DNA of 5,411 nucleotides from Clostridia bacterium (GTDB lineage Bacteria; Bacillota; Clostridia; Oscillospirales; UBA644). Where the stretch lies: the NCBI GenBank assembly GCA_014872655.1, contig WHHJ01000088.1:1-5411 (forward strand), written 5' to 3'. A model generated the notes under the pieces. The model was not told where the DNA came from and did no database searches. It saw only the letters and a program-made list of their open reading frames with translations. Shown piece by piece: positions 4,903 through 5,411 of the stretch. The translations under genes and the position numbers were made by a program. How positions within the stretch are numbered: position 1 is the stretch's first letter; each line of letters starts with the position of its first letter.

Positions 4903-5411
4903 TTATTTTACGTTACGGCATACCTCGACGTCATCATCTGTAATGTGGACACGCTCCGGTCTGGCATAGCGATTGTCAACATATAGATTGACGAGAAATT
5001 GCTGATCTTCCTTTTCCAGATATTCTTCTTCAATCAAAAGTGCGCGTTCTTCAACAGGGGTACGGGCATATTTGAATTTATGTCCCTTTTTGATAATCTT
5101 TTGCAAAAACTTCCGATAAATGAACCGGATGCGCTGCAGATTGTCTTGCATGTCTTTGTAACGCTTACCGATCGGTTTGGCCAAATTGATGCCGTCCTCT
5201 TCGACATTTCTTCTACGTCGGAAAGAACGTTTGTCTTTGCCACGCGCAAAGAAACGGTCCGGGTCAATACCCAAAATACGGCAAATCAAGCGATAGAGCC
5301 ATTCCAATGCAAAACCGATGATATGACCGACTTTTTGCAACACGGAAAAAATCTGTTTGCCAAATTTTTCTTTAATGAAGAAAACCAAGAAATACAGACC
5401 GCCAACCAATA
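4903..5411 (-). CDS. Membrane protein, C-terminal part, with DUF4129-like tail (5' end outside window)
   Basis: The last 168 or so residues of a larger protein read on the minus strand; the frame is open through the window edge, so the TTG at 5409-5407 is not a real start. One or two hydrophobic segments come first (VGGLYFLVFFI and HIIGFALEWLYRLICRILGI, about residues 2-12 and 28-47). A very basic stretch follows (KDKRSFRRRR, 58-67), and then a soluble end: YARTPVEERALLIEE, FLVNLYVDNRYARPERVHIT and DDDVEVCR. The TP-x-E, L-x-x-LY-x-x-x-RY and final DDV pattern resembles the C-terminal DUF4129 domain found in membrane-anchored transglutaminase-like proteins and related polypeptides. Family match is tentative; function unknown. 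It points towards the tRNA genes and ends ahead of the hairpin at 4817-4848. Confidence 0.7.
   Translation of the reverse strand, partial: LVGGLYFLVFFIKEKFGKQIFSVLQKVGHIIGFALEWLYRLICRILGIDPDRFFARGKDKRSFRRRRNVEEDGINLAKPIGKRYKDMQDNLQRIRFIYRKFLQKIIKKGHKFKYARTPVEERALLIEEEYLEKEDQQFLVNLYVDNRYARPERVHITDDDVEVCRNVK

Overview
The window looks like a chromosomal stretch of a low-to-middle G+C Bacillota (Clostridia-like) genome that carries a small, decayed integrative element in a tRNA-Arg gene. The main clues are the Clostridia-type integrase remnant, Gram-positive-style signals (AGGAGG ribosome sites, hairpins followed by T runs) and the tRNA sequence. The species cannot be named from this sequence.

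Layout, left to right. (1) Positions 2-574: the C-terminal end of a GPH-family sugar:cation symporter. (2) About 575-1090: G+C-rich, coding-like but broken sequence, apparently a decayed gene that once followed the symporter. (3) 1170-1210: a strong hairpin terminator that serves the tRNA locus on the minus strand. (4) 1213-1256: a 44-bp copy of the 3' half of tRNA-Arg(CCT). A second copy (42 of 44 identical) forms the 3' half of the intact tRNA-Arg(CCT) at 4489-4563, minus strand. The 3,276 bp between the repeats is an inserted element, visibly more A+T-rich than the symporter side.

Inside the element, from left to right: a non-coding end; a consensus promoter; a 19-residue leader peptide with a strong ribosome site; two tandem terminator hairpins whose middle arms can also pair with each other (a textbook attenuator layout); a large ABC-class ATPase of the COG3044/PF09818 type, interrupted by one in-frame amber codon; and a tyrosine integrase remnant with frameshifts and a stop. 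The element also brings its own terminator (4449-4482) for the tRNA it rebuilt. The integrase is dead, so the element is probably stranded. The ATPase may be expressed only as fragments.

Right of the element: the intact tRNA-Arg(CCT); 53 bp further on, a 39-nt sequence that reads as the 5' half of another tRNA-Arg (CCG anticodon), cut off exactly after the anticodon loop; an A+T-rich spacer; a 14-bp perfect hairpin terminator; and the 3' end of a minus-strand membrane-protein gene with a DUF4129-like tail.

The most interesting signals are the leader-peptide attenuator in front of an ATPase of unknown bacterial role, the tRNA-bounded element itself, and the second, half tRNA beside it, which suggests this spot has taken more than one insertion.
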